Of a DNA stretch of 23,905 bases, positions 1 through 5,360 are shown in pieces (positions within the stretch are counted from its first letter, which is position 1; each line of letters starts with the position of its first letter). Source of the DNA: a virus. The position numbers and the translations under genes were made by a program. The notes beneath the pieces were generated by a model, which searched no databases, was not told the DNA's origin, and was given only the letters and a program-made list of their open reading frames with translations. The stretch covers positions 1 to 23,905 of the IMG/VR virus record IMGVR_UViG_3300000567_000023. One strand, 5' to 3'.

Positions 1-75
1 CTCGGCGGTCGGCTCGGAGGTCGGCTCGGCGGTCGACTCGGCGGTCGGCTCGGCGGTCTACTCGGAGGTCCGCGA
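1..75 (+). repeat. 12-bp tandem repeats encoding Ser-x-Val-x units
   Basis: The first 70 or so bases are degenerate copies of a 12-bp unit, CTCGGCGGTCGG, with variants GAGGTC, GTCGAC and GTCTAC. They are translated in the frame of the DUF6745-like gene as SAVG, SEVG, SAVD, SAVG, SAVY and SEVR. The array is cut by the window edge, so the total copy number is unknown. Confidence 0.8.
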
Positions 76-781
76 CCGCCTGAAGAACTGGTACGCCAGC
101 TACCAGGGAGGCAACCTCTCGGCCGGATGGCTCTCCTACTACGACGCCATGGAACGCATCGGCGTCACGGGCCTCGGCAAGATCCACGGCCAGCAGCAGA
201 TCGCCAGGAACGCCGGCTGGTGGTTCGCCTGCCGCGGCTTCGCGATCGTCGTGGACCGGCCGGCAGTGCTCCGCCTTGACGCGGAGGGGCGTCTGCACTC
301 GGCGGCGGGCATGGCGATGCAGTGGCGTGACGGGTGGGGGTTCTGGCGCTGGCACGGCCGCCGCGTGCCTTCCTGGGTGGTCGAGTGCCCGACGGTGGAG
401 CGGATCGCTGCGGAGCCGAATGTGGAGGTCCGGCGGTGCGCGATCGAGTCACTCGGCTGGGCGCGGTTCGCTGAGGAGGCCGGTCTCGTGCCGGTCGGCG
501 AAGTACCGGGCACCAGGCGCCGCAGTGCAGAGGTGGCGTGCGCGCGGGTGCCCGATCCTGGTAACCCCGGCCAGCACCTGGTGCTGTATGACGTGCCGGA
601 GCGGCTGTGGGGCGACTCGGTCCGGCTGCTTCTCTGCGTCAACGGTTCACCGGAACGTGACGGCACGCGCCGGAGGTACGGCCTGACGGTGCCCGCGCGC
701 ATCTCAGATCCTCTGGAGGCTGCTGCGTGGACGTACGGCCTGACCCGGGATCAGTACGCCCGCACCGTGAGGCGCACATGA
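2..781 (+). CDS. DUF6745-like protein, 5' end outside the window
   Basis: The reading frame is open from base 2 to the TGA at 779-781, giving at least 259 residues with the true start upstream. The first 25 residues are short SAVG/SEVG/SAVD-like repeats, followed by RDRLKNWYASYQGG. The main body (about residues 40-180 of the visible part) has the NAGWWFACRGFAIVVDRPA, DAEGRLHSAAGMAMQWRDGW and WHGRRVPSWVV segments, then PNVEVRRCAIESLGW. I recognise this pattern from memory as the DUF6745 family of actinobacteria and cyanobacteria, whose members often carry Ser-x-Val repeats before the domain. The biochemical role is unknown. An in-frame ATG at 149 exists, but the conserved-looking sequence runs upstream of it, so I treat it as internal. 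It is followed closely by a small partner gene at 892. Confidence 0.75.
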   Translation, partial: SAVGSEVGSAVDSAVGSAVYSEVRDRLKNWYASYQGGNLSAGWLSYYDAMERIGVTGLGKIHGQQQIARNAGWWFACRGFAIVVDRPAVLRLDAEGRLHSAAGMAMQWRDGWGFWRWHGRRVPSWVVECPTVERIAAEPNVEVRRCAIESLGWARFAEEAGLVPVGEVPGTRRRSAEVACARVPDPGNPGQHLVLYDVPERLWGDSVRLLLCVNGSPERDGTRRRYGLTVPARISDPLEAAAWTYGLTRDQYARTVRRT

Positions 782-879
782 CACCGCGGCCGGCCATGCG
801 CGTCCTGTCGCTCGGACTCAGCTGCGTGGCCACCGACCGCAATCCGGCAGTCCATACCACCGCACCACCCAACCACTAG
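778..879 (+). CDS. Possible 33-aa leader-like ORF
   Basis: An ATG at 778-780 overlaps the TGA of the upstream gene (ATGA) and opens a 33-residue frame ending at TAG 877-879. Translation could be coupled to the upstream gene. The peptide has no recognisable motif, and the ribosome binding site of the next gene (AGGAAGGA) begins in its stop codon. It may be a coupling peptide, or simply chance open sequence in a GC-rich genome. Confidence is low. Confidence 0.22.
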   Translation: MTPRPAMRVLSLGLSCVATDRNPAVHTTAPPNH

Positions 880-891
880 GAAGGAACGATC

Positions 892-1323
892 ATGCCCACA
901 CTCAGCGACGCCATAAGCCGCCACGGCTTCGACGTCCTCGACCAGCTCGACCGCCAGGCCACCATCCCCTACCTCGACGGCATCCAGCCCCAGGGCGACA
1001 CCATCATCATCCCCCTCGCCGAACTCGACGGCCAGATCACGTTCGCGGGCCCGGGCAAGCCGATCGGCCGCGCCGGCGTCCCCGTCGTCGAGGCCGCCGG
1101 CGGCGGTCACGAGCACCGGCTGTTCGCCGACCAGGGCACCTGCTACTGGCAGCCGCAGGTGACCGACACGACGGGCCTGGCCGTCGGCGTGCTCACCGTC
1201 ACTGACGGCGCGCTGGCCGTGCAGGCGCACCCGGAGCACGGGTACGCGGGGATCGCGCCGGGGCTGTTCGTGGTGCGGCGGCAGCGGGAGGAGGCTGAGG
1301 AGCAGCGCCTGGTCGCCGACTAG
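892..1323 (+). CDS. Small conserved hypothetical, likely partner of the DUF6745-like gene
   Basis: The protein has 143 residues and starts at ATG 892 behind a clear AGGAAGGA site. The N-terminal half is unremarkable. From about residue 55 it reads as a compact beta-rich domain: AGPGKPIGRAG, then GHEHRLFADQGTCYW, then VTDGALAVQAHPEHGYAGIAPGLFVVRRQRE, ending in VAD. From memory, this H-x-EH ... PG-x-(Y/F)-x-V-x-RQRE ... VAD signature is typical of small proteins encoded beside DUF6745 genes in actinobacteria, so the two probably work together. The reaction is unknown. The downstream gap holds a long hairpin. Confidence 0.75.
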   Translation: MPTLSDAISRHGFDVLDQLDRQATIPYLDGIQPQGDTIIIPLAELDGQITFAGPGKPIGRAGVPVVEAAGGGHEHRLFADQGTCYWQPQVTDTTGLAVGVLTVTDGALAVQAHPEHGYAGIAPGLFVVRRQREEAEEQRLVAD

Positions 1324-1325
1324 CC

Positions 1326-1402
1326 CTGGCGGCTGAGCGCCAGCCCCGTCCCCGCGCCTCGACGCATGGGGCACGGTTCCGGGGCTGGCCCTGAGCCGCC
1401 AG
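1326..1402 (+). repeat. Long imperfect inverted repeat (intercistronic hairpin)
   Basis: Arms 1326-1348 and 1380-1402 pair at 21 of 23 positions around a 31-nt loop. The left arm also folds alone (CTGGCG at 1326-1331 with CGCCAG at 1338-1343), so two alternative structures are possible. There is no T-run after it, so it is not a classical intrinsic terminator. It lies between a stop and the AAGAGGA site of the next gene, and could act in attenuation, RNA processing or stability. Confidence 0.7.
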
Positions 1403-1441
1403 CACACTGCCGGCGGCCAACCCGAGAAGAGGACTATCCGC

Positions 1442-1654
1442 ATGACGCTGCACGCAACCCGCGCCGGCAAGAACATCACCGTCCACGGCAACACGGGCGC
1501 TGACGTCCACATCGAGAAGGGCGTGATTCATCACGTCCGGGTCACCGAGCACTGGCAGCACGTCCGGGGTTTCCGTGACCAGCTCAACGTCCTGCTCGAC
1601 GAGGCTGAGGCTGAGGAGAAGGCCGACCACGACGCCGAGACCAAGGCCGAGTAG
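1442..1654 (+). CDS. Hypothetical small protein, 70 aa
   Basis: The ATG at 1442 follows an AAGAGGA ribosome binding site by about 9 nt. The N-terminal half looks beta-rich (ATRAGKNITVHGNTGADVHIEKGVIHHVRV). The C-terminal half is an acidic helix rich in Glu, Asp and Ala (LLDEAEAEEKADHDAETKAE). I recognise no family. It sits in a run of small genes each separated by a strong hairpin (1326-1402 before it, 1660-1695 after it), typical of an early phage or plasmid accessory region. Confidence 0.7.
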   Translation: MTLHATRAGKNITVHGNTGADVHIEKGVIHHVRVTEHWQHVRGFRDQLNVLLDEAEAEEKADHDAETKAE

Positions 1655-1659
1655 AAAGC

Positions 1660-1695
1660 GATCGCCGGCGGCCGTGTCCCGCGCCGCCGGCGATC
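1660..1695 (+). repeat. Perfect 13-bp inverted repeat (intercistronic hairpin)
   Basis: Positions 1660-1672 (GATCGCCGGCGGC) are the exact reverse complement of 1683-1695, with a 10-nt loop. The hairpin starts 5 nt after the TAG of the preceding gene. No T-tract follows. It could be a terminator of the U-less kind described in actinobacteria, or a processing or stability element. Confidence 0.75.
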
Positions 1696-1724
1696 CACCG
1701 TCCCCAGACAGAGAAAGGATACCG

Positions 1725-1913
1725 ATGACCGGACCCGAGCACTACACCGAAGCCGAACGACTCCTTGCCTTCAACGCAGGAAACCGCGCCGACCCGTCTG
1801 AGCCGGCATTCATCGCTGCCGCGCAGGTGCACGCGACGCTCGCGCTCGCCGCCGCCACCGCGCTCGACGACACGCACGAGTGGCTCTGTGTCGCGTCTGA
1901 GGCGAGCAAGTGA
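1725..1913 (+). CDS. Small hypothetical protein, 62 aa
   Basis: The open frame extends upstream, but the ATG at 1725 lies 5 nt behind a GAAAGGA site and after the hairpin, so I take this start. The product begins MTGPEHYTEAERLLA and continues with FIAAAQVHATLALAAATAL. This matches, from memory, small helical proteins common in Streptomyces and actinophage genomes (EHY-x-EAE-x-LL ... AQVHATLALAAATAL). Function is unknown. Its TGA overlaps the GTG start of the next small membrane gene (GTGA at 1910-1913), suggesting translational coupling. Confidence 0.72.
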   Translation: MTGPEHYTEAERLLAFNAGNRADPSEPAFIAAAQVHATLALAAATALDDTHEWLCVASEASK

Positions 1914-2065
1914 GCGGGCTGGTTGCGGTACTGGCGTTCCTCACCATCCTCGCCGCCGCCACAGCCGGACTGGTCGCCGCAGGGCTGCGCGGGATCCAGG
2001 TCGTGGTGCGGTGGCGCGGCGAATCATCCGCCGAACGCAAAGCAGCCAAGGAGGCAACGCCTTGA
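1910..2065 (+). CDS. Small single-span membrane protein, 51 aa
   Basis: GTG 1910 overlaps the preceding stop by 4 nt and opens a 51-residue frame ending at TGA 2063-2065. The product starts VSGLVAVLAFLTILAAA and continues TAGLVAAGL, one clear transmembrane segment of about 24 residues. A short basic cytoplasmic-type tail follows (VVVRWRGESSAERKAAK). I recognise no family; tiny proteins of this layout are common in phage early regions. The hydrophobic segment and the 4-nt overlap support it as real. It ends just before the hairpin that separates it from the convergent minus-strand genes. Confidence 0.6.
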   Translation: MSGLVAVLAFLTILAAATAGLVAAGLRGIQVVVRWRGESSAERKAAKEATP

Positions 2066-2079
2066 GGGCTGTACGCACG

Positions 2080-2118
2080 GCTGATCCCCCGGCCGGTGAC
2101 CTGGCACGGGGGATCAGC
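2080..2118. terminator. Candidate bidirectional terminator between convergent genes
   Basis: GCTGATCCCCC at 2080-2090 is the exact reverse complement of GGGGGATCAGC at 2108-2118 (17-nt loop). A second partner for the left arm, TCAGCCGTGTAC at 2128-2139, allows an alternative pairing with GTACGCACGGCTGA at 2071-2084. The element lies between the end of the plus-strand gene (2065) and the stop of the minus-strand gene (2128), where a bidirectional terminator is expected. No T-run is present. Confidence 0.55.
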
Positions 2119-2127
2119 AGCGGCTTG

Positions 2128-2757
2128 TCAGCCGTGTACGGGGCCGGACGGGAGCCTGCCGGTCTCGCGTGCCCAGGCCGCGATCACGGGCCACGGCCAC
2201 GCGGGACGGCCGCCGACCGTCCACACCGGGTCGGGCAGGACGCCGCGCTGCCGCCACTGGTCGGCGGTGGCCCGGTCCACTTGCAGCCGGTCGGCGATCT
2301 CGGCCAGGCCGACCGGATCGGCCGTCGCGGCAGTCTCCGCGCGCAGCGTCCCGACGGTGTAGCCGTTGTCCAGCAGCCGCGTCACGGCATCCTCGATCCG
2401 CTCGTCAGCCGCCAGCGCGCCGCACGCCACGAGACGGGTGATCTCGTCGCGCAGCTCAGCCCACCGCGCGGCGGCGGGAAACAGCGCGAGATAGACCCAT
2501 TCGGCCTGGGTGATCATGCCGGTGCCCTTGCGGGGGTGCAGGAACAGGTAGTCGCTGTGGCAGCGCACCTGGGCGTCACGGGCATCGCCGGCATAGGAGC
2601 CGTCTTCGGGCCGGTAGGCGGGCTCGTCGCCCCACCGGTCGTTAGCGGCGATGTCGTCGGTGATCCGCCGGGCCGCGCGGGAAGCCAGGAAGTGGGACTG
2701 GCTGCCGTAGGAGGTGTCCCAGGGCGCGTCGTCGCGGAGGTGGAGCATGGCTGGCAT
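2128..2757 (-). CDS. Protein with C-terminal helix-turn-helix, 209 aa
   Basis: Read on the minus strand from ATG at 2757, which has AAAGAGGA about 7 nt upstream; a second ATG three codons in is possible. Residues about 149-203 form a MerR/AlpA-type DNA-binding domain: VGLAEIADRLQVDRATADQW is the helix-turn-helix, followed by a wing-like GGRPAWPWP and the helix VIAAWARETGRLP. Residues 1-148 are unrecognised: SHFLASRAARRITDDIA, a PEDGSYAGDA segment, then a helical part with MITQAEWVYLALFPAAARWAELRDEITRLV. It is the second gene of a two-gene minus-strand block inside a plus-strand region, a typical setting for a regulator. It could control the divergent promoters near 3050; that is inference. 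Confidence 0.72.
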   Translation of the reverse strand: MPAMLHLRDDAPWDTSYGSQSHFLASRAARRITDDIAANDRWGDEPAYRPEDGSYAGDARDAQVRCHSDYLFLHPRKGTGMITQAEWVYLALFPAAARWAELRDEITRLVACGALAADERIEDAVTRLLDNGYTVGTLRAETAATADPVGLAEIADRLQVDRATADQWRQRGVLPDPVWTVGGRPAWPWPVIAAWARETGRLPSGPVHG

Positions 2758-2790
2758 GACGTGATCCTCTTTCTTCCGGTGGTGGTGGTC

Positions 2791-2955
2791 CTAGAAGCCG
2801 CAGATGTCCTCGCGCAGCTCACGGTCACGGGCGGTGAACGGCTGGGTGCCGAACCGGCGGGCGTCGTTCGCGCGGGCGGCGCGGCCCGCTGCGGCCAGCG
2901 GGTGCTCATTGCGCCGGGTGACGGGGGCGCTCTTGGCGAGGTAGCCGTACACCAT
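2791..2955 (-). CDS. Small hypothetical, first gene of the minus-strand pair
   Basis: From ATG at 2955 on the minus strand the product is 54 residues, ending at TAG 2791-2793. An in-frame GTG at 3018 would give 75 residues, and the frame is open further upstream. The sequence MVYGYLAKSAPVTRRNEHPL then AAAGRAARANDARRFGTQPF is compact, basic and ends RDRELREDICGF. No family is recognised. The stop lies 33 nt upstream of the HTH gene start on the same strand, so the two are probably co-transcribed. The start choice is uncertain because neither candidate has a strong ribosome binding site. Confidence 0.5.
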   Translation of the reverse strand: MVYGYLAKSAPVTRRNEHPLAAAGRAARANDARRFGTQPFTARDRELREDICGF

Positions 2956-3052
2956 CTCGGTACCGCCGACCGTGAAGGAGCGGCCGGTGGACCGGCTCGC
3001 ACCAACGGCAGCCCGCACCCGGCACGGCCATGACCGCGGCAGGGCTGCCACC

Positions 3053-3095
3053 GCCGCCAGGCTGAGCCTGCGAATGCCACGCCCAGCCTGGCGGC
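3053..3095. promoter_or_regulatory. Perfect 12-bp inverted repeat in a divergent intergenic region
   Basis: GCCGCCAGGCTG at 3053-3064 is the exact reverse complement of 3084-3095, with 19 nt between. Nested within it is a palindrome CAGGCT-G-AGCCTG at 3058-3070. The element lies between the start of the minus-strand pair and the start of the replication gene at 3134. Its place suggests an operator for a dimeric regulator such as the adjacent HTH protein, or a leader hairpin. I see no convincing -35/-10 pair on either strand. Confidence 0.5.
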
Positions 3096-3133
3096 ACCAC
3101 CATTCGCTGACCGAGGAGACAGGACCGGATGAA

Positions 3134-4000
3134 GTGGCCAGACCCAACTGGGAATACATCAGGGTCGACGTCCGCCTGCCCCGGCACCGCAAGCTCGACG
3201 GCGCACGGCGGGAGGTCAAGTGGACCATCGTCGAATTGTGGGCGTACTGCGGTGAGGAACTCACCGACGGGTTCGTCCGCGACGCCGTGTGGAAGACAAT
3301 CGGCACCGCGCCCATTCGGCAGCAGATCATTGACCGGGGATTTGCCGGGCGTGTTCGCGGTGGTTATCTGATGCACGATTACCTGGAGCATCAGCGGTCC
3401 CGCGAGGAGGTCGAAGAGCTTCGCCGTAAGCGCTCGGAGGCGGGCCGCAAGGGTGGCCTCGCGAAACCAGGTGCTAAGCAAGTGCTTAAGCAAACGCCTG
3501 AGCAAGTGCTTGCAGCGGAACCTGTGGATAACCCTGGGCAAGACTCCTCGCGCACTGCTCCCCATAGTGGGGTGAACACTGTAAGCGCACCCATGCCCGT
3601 AGGTGAGTCGCACTCTGGGGAATCGGCATCGCCCACAGGTAACCGCAGGTCGGCGGCTCGCAGTGGCAAGCAAGTGCTTAAGCAAAACGGAAGCAAAACC
3701 GAAGCAGAGGCAGAGGCAGAGGCAGAGGCAGAGGCAGAGGCAGAGGCAGATCTTCCCGTGGCTGATGTATCTGATCGGGGTAACGGCAGTAACCCCCGGC
3801 CGCTCGACCGCGATCAGATATTCCAACTGATAATGACCGAGATAAACAACGCAACCGGGAAGGTAATCACGGTCGCCTGGGCCGAGAAAGTGTATGCCGA
3901 GATCCTGAAAGACCGGAGCCCGGCTGACCCTGCCGCGTATATCCGCAAGGTCATCCGCAACGAACCCGACCCGCGGAAGCGATTCCTGCCCGTCTACTGA
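3134..4000 (+). CDS. Phage replication-initiator-like protein
   Basis: GTG 3134 is chosen because AGGA lies about 9 nt upstream and recognisable sequence starts here; the frame is open to 2972. The product is 288 aa. Residues 1-95 match the N-terminal winged-helix domain of phage replisome-organiser-type proteins: VDVRLPRHRKLDG, ELWAYCGEELTDGFV, GRVRGGYLMHDYLEHQ. The signature EEVEELRRKRSEAGRKGG follows at about 96-115. Residues about 115-205 are a low-complexity linker with KQVLKQ repeats and an eight-unit Glu-Ala repeat. The C-terminus (VAWAEKVYAEILKDR, PAAYIRKVIRNEPDPRKRF) resembles a DnaD-like tail. It likely binds the phage origin and helps load the replicative helicase. The linker DNA carries iteron-like repeats and a DnaA box. 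The precise family is inferred. Confidence 0.75.
   Translation: MARPNWEYIRVDVRLPRHRKLDGARREVKWTIVELWAYCGEELTDGFVRDAVWKTIGTAPIRQQIIDRGFAGRVRGGYLMHDYLEHQRSREEVEELRRKRSEAGRKGGLAKPGAKQVLKQTPEQVLAAEPVDNPGQDSSRTAPHSGVNTVSAPMPVGESHSGESASPTGNRRSAARSGKQVLKQNGSKTEAEAEAEAEAEAEAEADLPVADVSDRGNGSNPRPLDRDQIFQLIMTEINNATGKVITVAWAEKVYAEILKDRSPADPAAYIRKVIRNEPDPRKRFLPVY
3476..3686 (+). other. Candidate replication origin: iteron-like repeats and a DnaA box inside the initiator gene
   Basis: Two identical 19-bp copies of AAGCAAGTGCTTAAGCAAA lie at 3476-3494 and 3668-3686, each with the palindrome TGCTTAAGCA. A third partial copy, GAGCAAGTGCTTGCA, is near 3500-3514. TGTGGATAA at 3523-3531 is the reverse complement of TTATCCACA, a perfect consensus DnaA box. 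CCCCA-TAG-TGGGG at 3560-3572 is a short palindrome. The stretch is less GC-rich than its surroundings. Origins with iterons inside the initiator gene are known, for example in lambda O. Confidence 0.55.
3701..3748 (+). repeat. Hexanucleotide microsatellite (GAGGCA) coding for Glu-Ala repeats
   Basis: One GAAGCA followed by seven perfect GAGGCA units encodes eight consecutive Glu-Ala dipeptides in the linker of the initiator-like protein. Because the unit is 6 bp, copy-number changes keep the frame and only change linker length. Confidence 0.95.
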
Positions 4001-4013
4001 ACTGGAGCAAGCA

Positions 4014-4292
4014 ATGACCGCCTGGTGGAACTGGCGCATCGTCCAATGGTGGTGGTTCCGGAAATACAAACGAACCGACCGCCGGGCTTTCGCCCGAGAA
4101 TGCGACACCATCCGCTGGCGCCGCGTTATGAGCCCGACCGCCGAACTCATCCCTTGCGCTGACACGCCTTACCGATGTGACGGATTCGACCCGGCCGACT
4201 GGCTGGGCAAACCGCCCGACCTGTCGGCGATTCGCTCCGCTGTTGTGAATGGCCCACTGACCGAACCGCCAACTGGAGGACACATCCGATGA
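4014..4292 (+). CDS. Trp-rich N-terminus small protein, 92 aa
   Basis: ATG 4014 follows GGAG by about 8 nt. The N-terminus MTAWWNWRIVQWWWFRKYKR holds six tryptophans in the first 14 residues, followed by a cluster of Lys and Arg. This is the composition of membrane-interface or amphipathic peptides. The remainder (ADTPYRCDGFDPADWLGKPPD) is soluble-looking, with two cysteines. I recognise no family. It is the first of seven genes chained by 4-nt overlaps; its stop overlaps the next start (ATGA 4289-4292). It follows the replication gene by 13 nt and is probably in the same operon. Confidence 0.65.
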   Translation: MTAWWNWRIVQWWWFRKYKRTDRRAFARECDTIRWRRVMSPTAELIPCADTPYRCDGFDPADWLGKPPDLSAIRSAVVNGPLTEPPTGGHIR

Positions 4293-4810
4293 CCACCCCG
4301 CCGGTCCCGCCCGAAGCCATCACCGCCCAGCCATGGCCTGGCGGCAAGCCCGTGCTCGCAGCTGCAGCGGAGGCGATCATCAAGCGCCATCTGGCGTTTG
4401 GCCACGGCACTGGCACGGAGGAATCCCGCCGCGCCGCGATCGCCCTGACTGCGCTCGAAGACGCAGCGGCCGCGCTGGAGGCTGCCGCGCCGCTGATCGC
4501 CGCAGCAGCCGCCGAGATACCAGTCGGCATCATCACCACCCGCGACCACATCGACCAGGCACAGGTAGACGAACTCGCCGCCGCGTGGCGAGCCGCCTGG
4601 GACAAGCACAAGGACGACCCGCTGCAGGTGGTGCCGGACGCCGCCGTGCTCACGCCGGTAGCCGATCTCATCGCGGATGCGGTCGCGGCGGAGCGGGAAC
4701 GCATCCGCCAGCTCGCCGCCGACCGCGACGCGTTCTACGGGAAATGCCCCCACTGGCGCTGCGAGGACCACCAGCACCCGTTCGCTGACCTGATCGGCGG
4801 CGACCAGTGA
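4289..4810 (+). CDS. Ala-rich helical phage hypothetical, 173 aa
   Basis: ATG 4289 overlaps the preceding stop and has GGAGG about 11 nt upstream. The N-terminal half is a long Ala-rich helical stretch (IALTALEDAAAALEAAAPLI). The segment VADLIADAVAAERERIRQLA at about residues 128-147 is a motif I have seen in many small actinophage proteins. The C-terminus CPHWRCEDHQH is Cys/His-rich and could bind a metal. Function is unknown. The stop overlaps the GTG start of the next gene (GTGA 4807-4810). Confidence 0.7.
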   Translation: MTTPPVPPEAITAQPWPGGKPVLAAAAEAIIKRHLAFGHGTGTEESRRAAIALTALEDAAAALEAAAPLIAAAAAEIPVGIITTRDHIDQAQVDELAAAWRAAWDKHKDDPLQVVPDAAVLTPVADLIADAVAAERERIRQLAADRDAFYGKCPHWRCEDHQHPFADLIGGDQ

Positions 4811-4968
4811 CCGCCAGCGAAGTCTGGATCATCAACGGCCGGTGCCTGCCCTGCATCGACGACGACTACTGCCCGTCCGCGTGCGGCTGCTGGTGCCACG
4901 ACCTCTGCCCCGTCTGCCTCCACCCGACGTGCGAAGGCTGCGACGACCCCTGGGACGACGACCGGTGA
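4807..4968 (+). CDS. Cys-rich mini-protein, 53 aa
   Basis: GTG 4807 overlaps the upstream stop, and the frame ends at TGA 4966-4968, overlapping the next GTG. Ten of 53 residues are cysteines (13, 16, 22, 26, 28, 30, 34, 37, 42, 45), arranged as CLPC, CPSACGCWC, CPVC and CEGC, followed by an acidic tail. This spacing suggests binding of two zinc ions. I know no named family. Real coding status is supported by the two 4-nt overlaps and by a cysteine density far from chance. Confidence 0.65.
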   Translation: MTASEVWIINGRCLPCIDDDYCPSACGCWCHDLCPVCLHPTCEGCDDPWDDDR

Positions 4969-5360
4969 ACCGGGACGAGCTCGAAGCCGAGACACACCGC
5001 CAGCTCACCTACGCCAGCCGCCACGTGGTCACCCAGAATGAGGCTGTCGACGCGATCCTGCACGCCGCCGACACCTACGCCACCGGGTTCCTGCCACCCG
5101 CACCACCCCAGCTGGTCGCATCCCGCCGACGCACCCTCGCCACTGTCACCCCGCTGCGCAAGGACCAGCTCCGCACCGTCCACTACCAGATCCCCTGCCG
5201 CCACTCGGCCGAAGAGCACGAATGCAAGAACACGCCCATGGGCTGCAACTCATGGTGCGGCGGACCTGACCGCTGCCCACCGACGACCACCGTCGCGGCT
5301 GATGTCACCTGCAACCGCTGCCGCCGCACAGCCGCATGGCAGCAAGCCGCAGCACGATGA
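4965..5360 (+). CDS. Small protein with Cys-rich C-terminal half, 131 aa
   Basis: The frame is open upstream, but the GTG at 4965 overlaps the preceding stop by 4 nt, matching the pattern of the neighbours, so I start here. Residues 1-70 are helical (RDELEAETHRQLTYASRHVV, NEAVDAILHAADTYATGF). Residues 75-131 hold seven cysteines and several histidines (IPCRHSAEEHECKN, CNSWCGGPDRC, VTCNRCRRTAAW), likely a zinc-binding module. Function is unknown. It overlaps the HNH gene by 4 nt. Confidence 0.65.
   Translation: MNRDELEAETHRQLTYASRHVVTQNEAVDAILHAADTYATGFLPPAPPQLVASRRRTLATVTPLRKDQLRTVHYQIPCRHSAEEHECKNTPMGCNSWCGGPDRCPPTTTVAADVTCNRCRRTAAWQQAAAR

Noticed and set aside
1765-3033. 422-aa plus-strand open frame
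   Set aside because: It crosses the membrane mini-gene, a strong hairpin and the minus-strand HTH gene, with Arg/Gly-rich low-information sequence.
3476-3748. CRISPR-like array
   Set aside because: There are only two full copies of the 19-bp repeat, with unequal spacing, and the segment is coding sequence.
2906-4165. 419-aa open frame on the minus strand
   Set aside because: It lies antisense to the replication gene; the Leu-Cys repeat in it is just the reverse reading of the GAGGCA tract.
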